The notes under the pieces are model-generated. The model made no database searches. It saw only the letters and a program-made list of their open reading frames with translations, and was not told where the DNA came from. Shown piece by piece: positions 63,657 to 64,000 of a stretch of DNA of 64,000 nucleotides. Source of the DNA: Branchiostoma floridae (taxonomy: Eukaryota; Chordata; Leptocardii; Amphioxiformes; Branchiostomatidae); the NCBI RefSeq assembly GCF_000003815.2, contig NC_049992.1, positions 17,457,432 to 17,521,431 on the forward strand. The letters are read 5' to 3'. Both the position numbers and the translations under genes were made by a program. Each line of letters begins with the position of its first letter. The stretch's first letter is position 1.

Positions 63657-63869
63657 TACTCTCCAAGCAGAGGTTTGGCTCCGGCTGTTTTTTTAACGTT
63701 TTTTTAGCCGTTTTTATCGGGCTTTCTATTTTGTCCATTTTTAGAGAAGTACGCCAGCCAAAGGTTAGGTTATGACACAGCAAGATATAGAAAAAAATAG
63801 AAAGCCCGATAAAAACGACTAAAAAAACGTTAAAAAAACAGCCGGAGCCTTACCTCTGCTTGGAGAGTA
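63657..63869. mobile_element. MITE family C, best copy, ~9 bp target duplication
   Basis: TACTCTCCAAGCAGAGGT and its complement; the arms continue CGGCTGTTTTTTTAACG and ATCGGGCTTTCTATTTT. Flanks AAATTGGCC (63648-63656) and AGATTGGCC (63870-63878) differ at one base. Confidence 0.88.
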
Positions 63870-64000
63870 AGATTGGCCAACAAATAGCCAGTAGGACAAG
63901 GGTTAACTTAAAAGACCATGGTCACCTCGAATGCACGCCTACCATATATACCACCATATACCTACTTAGTACCATATATACCAGACTATATTATTTAGCC

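Overview
The window looks like a chordate nuclear genome scaffold, most likely an amphioxus (Branchiostoma). The basis is intron-containing animal genes, a very dense and diverse load of short inverted-repeat elements, a CR1-like LINE and tRNA-derived SINEs. Species assignment is inference. Four 100-N blocks (9425-9524, 15413-15512, 17043-17142, 58619-58718) are scaffold gaps of unknown true size.

Layout: (1) 403-2839, + strand: last two exons of a class C (metabotropic-glutamate-like) GPCR whose ectodomain exons lie left of the window. (2) About 7.5-14.4 kb, + strand: a nearly full-length LINE with ORF1 (SGNH-like domain) and ORF2 (endonuclease and reverse transcriptase). (3) 14.4-48.2 kb, - strand: two tandem copies of a GPI-anchored alkaline phosphatase gene. 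Copy B (48199 to 39811) is compact with 11 exons and reads through completely: 1605 nt, 534 residues. Copy A (37538 to 14381) has the same exon plan but is stretched to 23 kb by transposon insertions, and its exon 10 (a metal-ligand exon) is not present in the assembled sequence. (4) 50.8-54.1 kb, - strand: a two-exon gene for a 181-residue protein ending in an RIIa/DPY-30-like segment. (5) 54.2-64 kb: no confident gene; MITEs, SINEs and a LINE relic.

The introns of copy A work as a transposon trap, and copy B acts as a natural empty-site control. They hold: a 9.1 kb TTAA-flanked composite with roughly kilobase inverted repeats carrying a decayed gene for a DDE-like, zinc-binding, C2H2-containing protein (18832-27928); a MITE with internally repetitive termini (28302-28934); a 254 bp MITE with a 9 bp target duplication (29047-29300); a 2.9 kb element with the A1...B1-A2...B2 split direct repeats of PAT/Ngaro-type DIRS elements (29322-32254); and, inside it, an array of five covarying hairpins (30832-31257). 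The LINE sits at the stop codon of copy A and replaces its last codons.

The best candidates for undescribed biology are the TTAA long-inverted-repeat transposon and its protein, the non-autonomous split-repeat element with its hairpin array, and the LINE/stop-codon fusion. Splice sites were placed by eye from GT/AG, phase and agreement between the two phosphatase copies. No database search was run.
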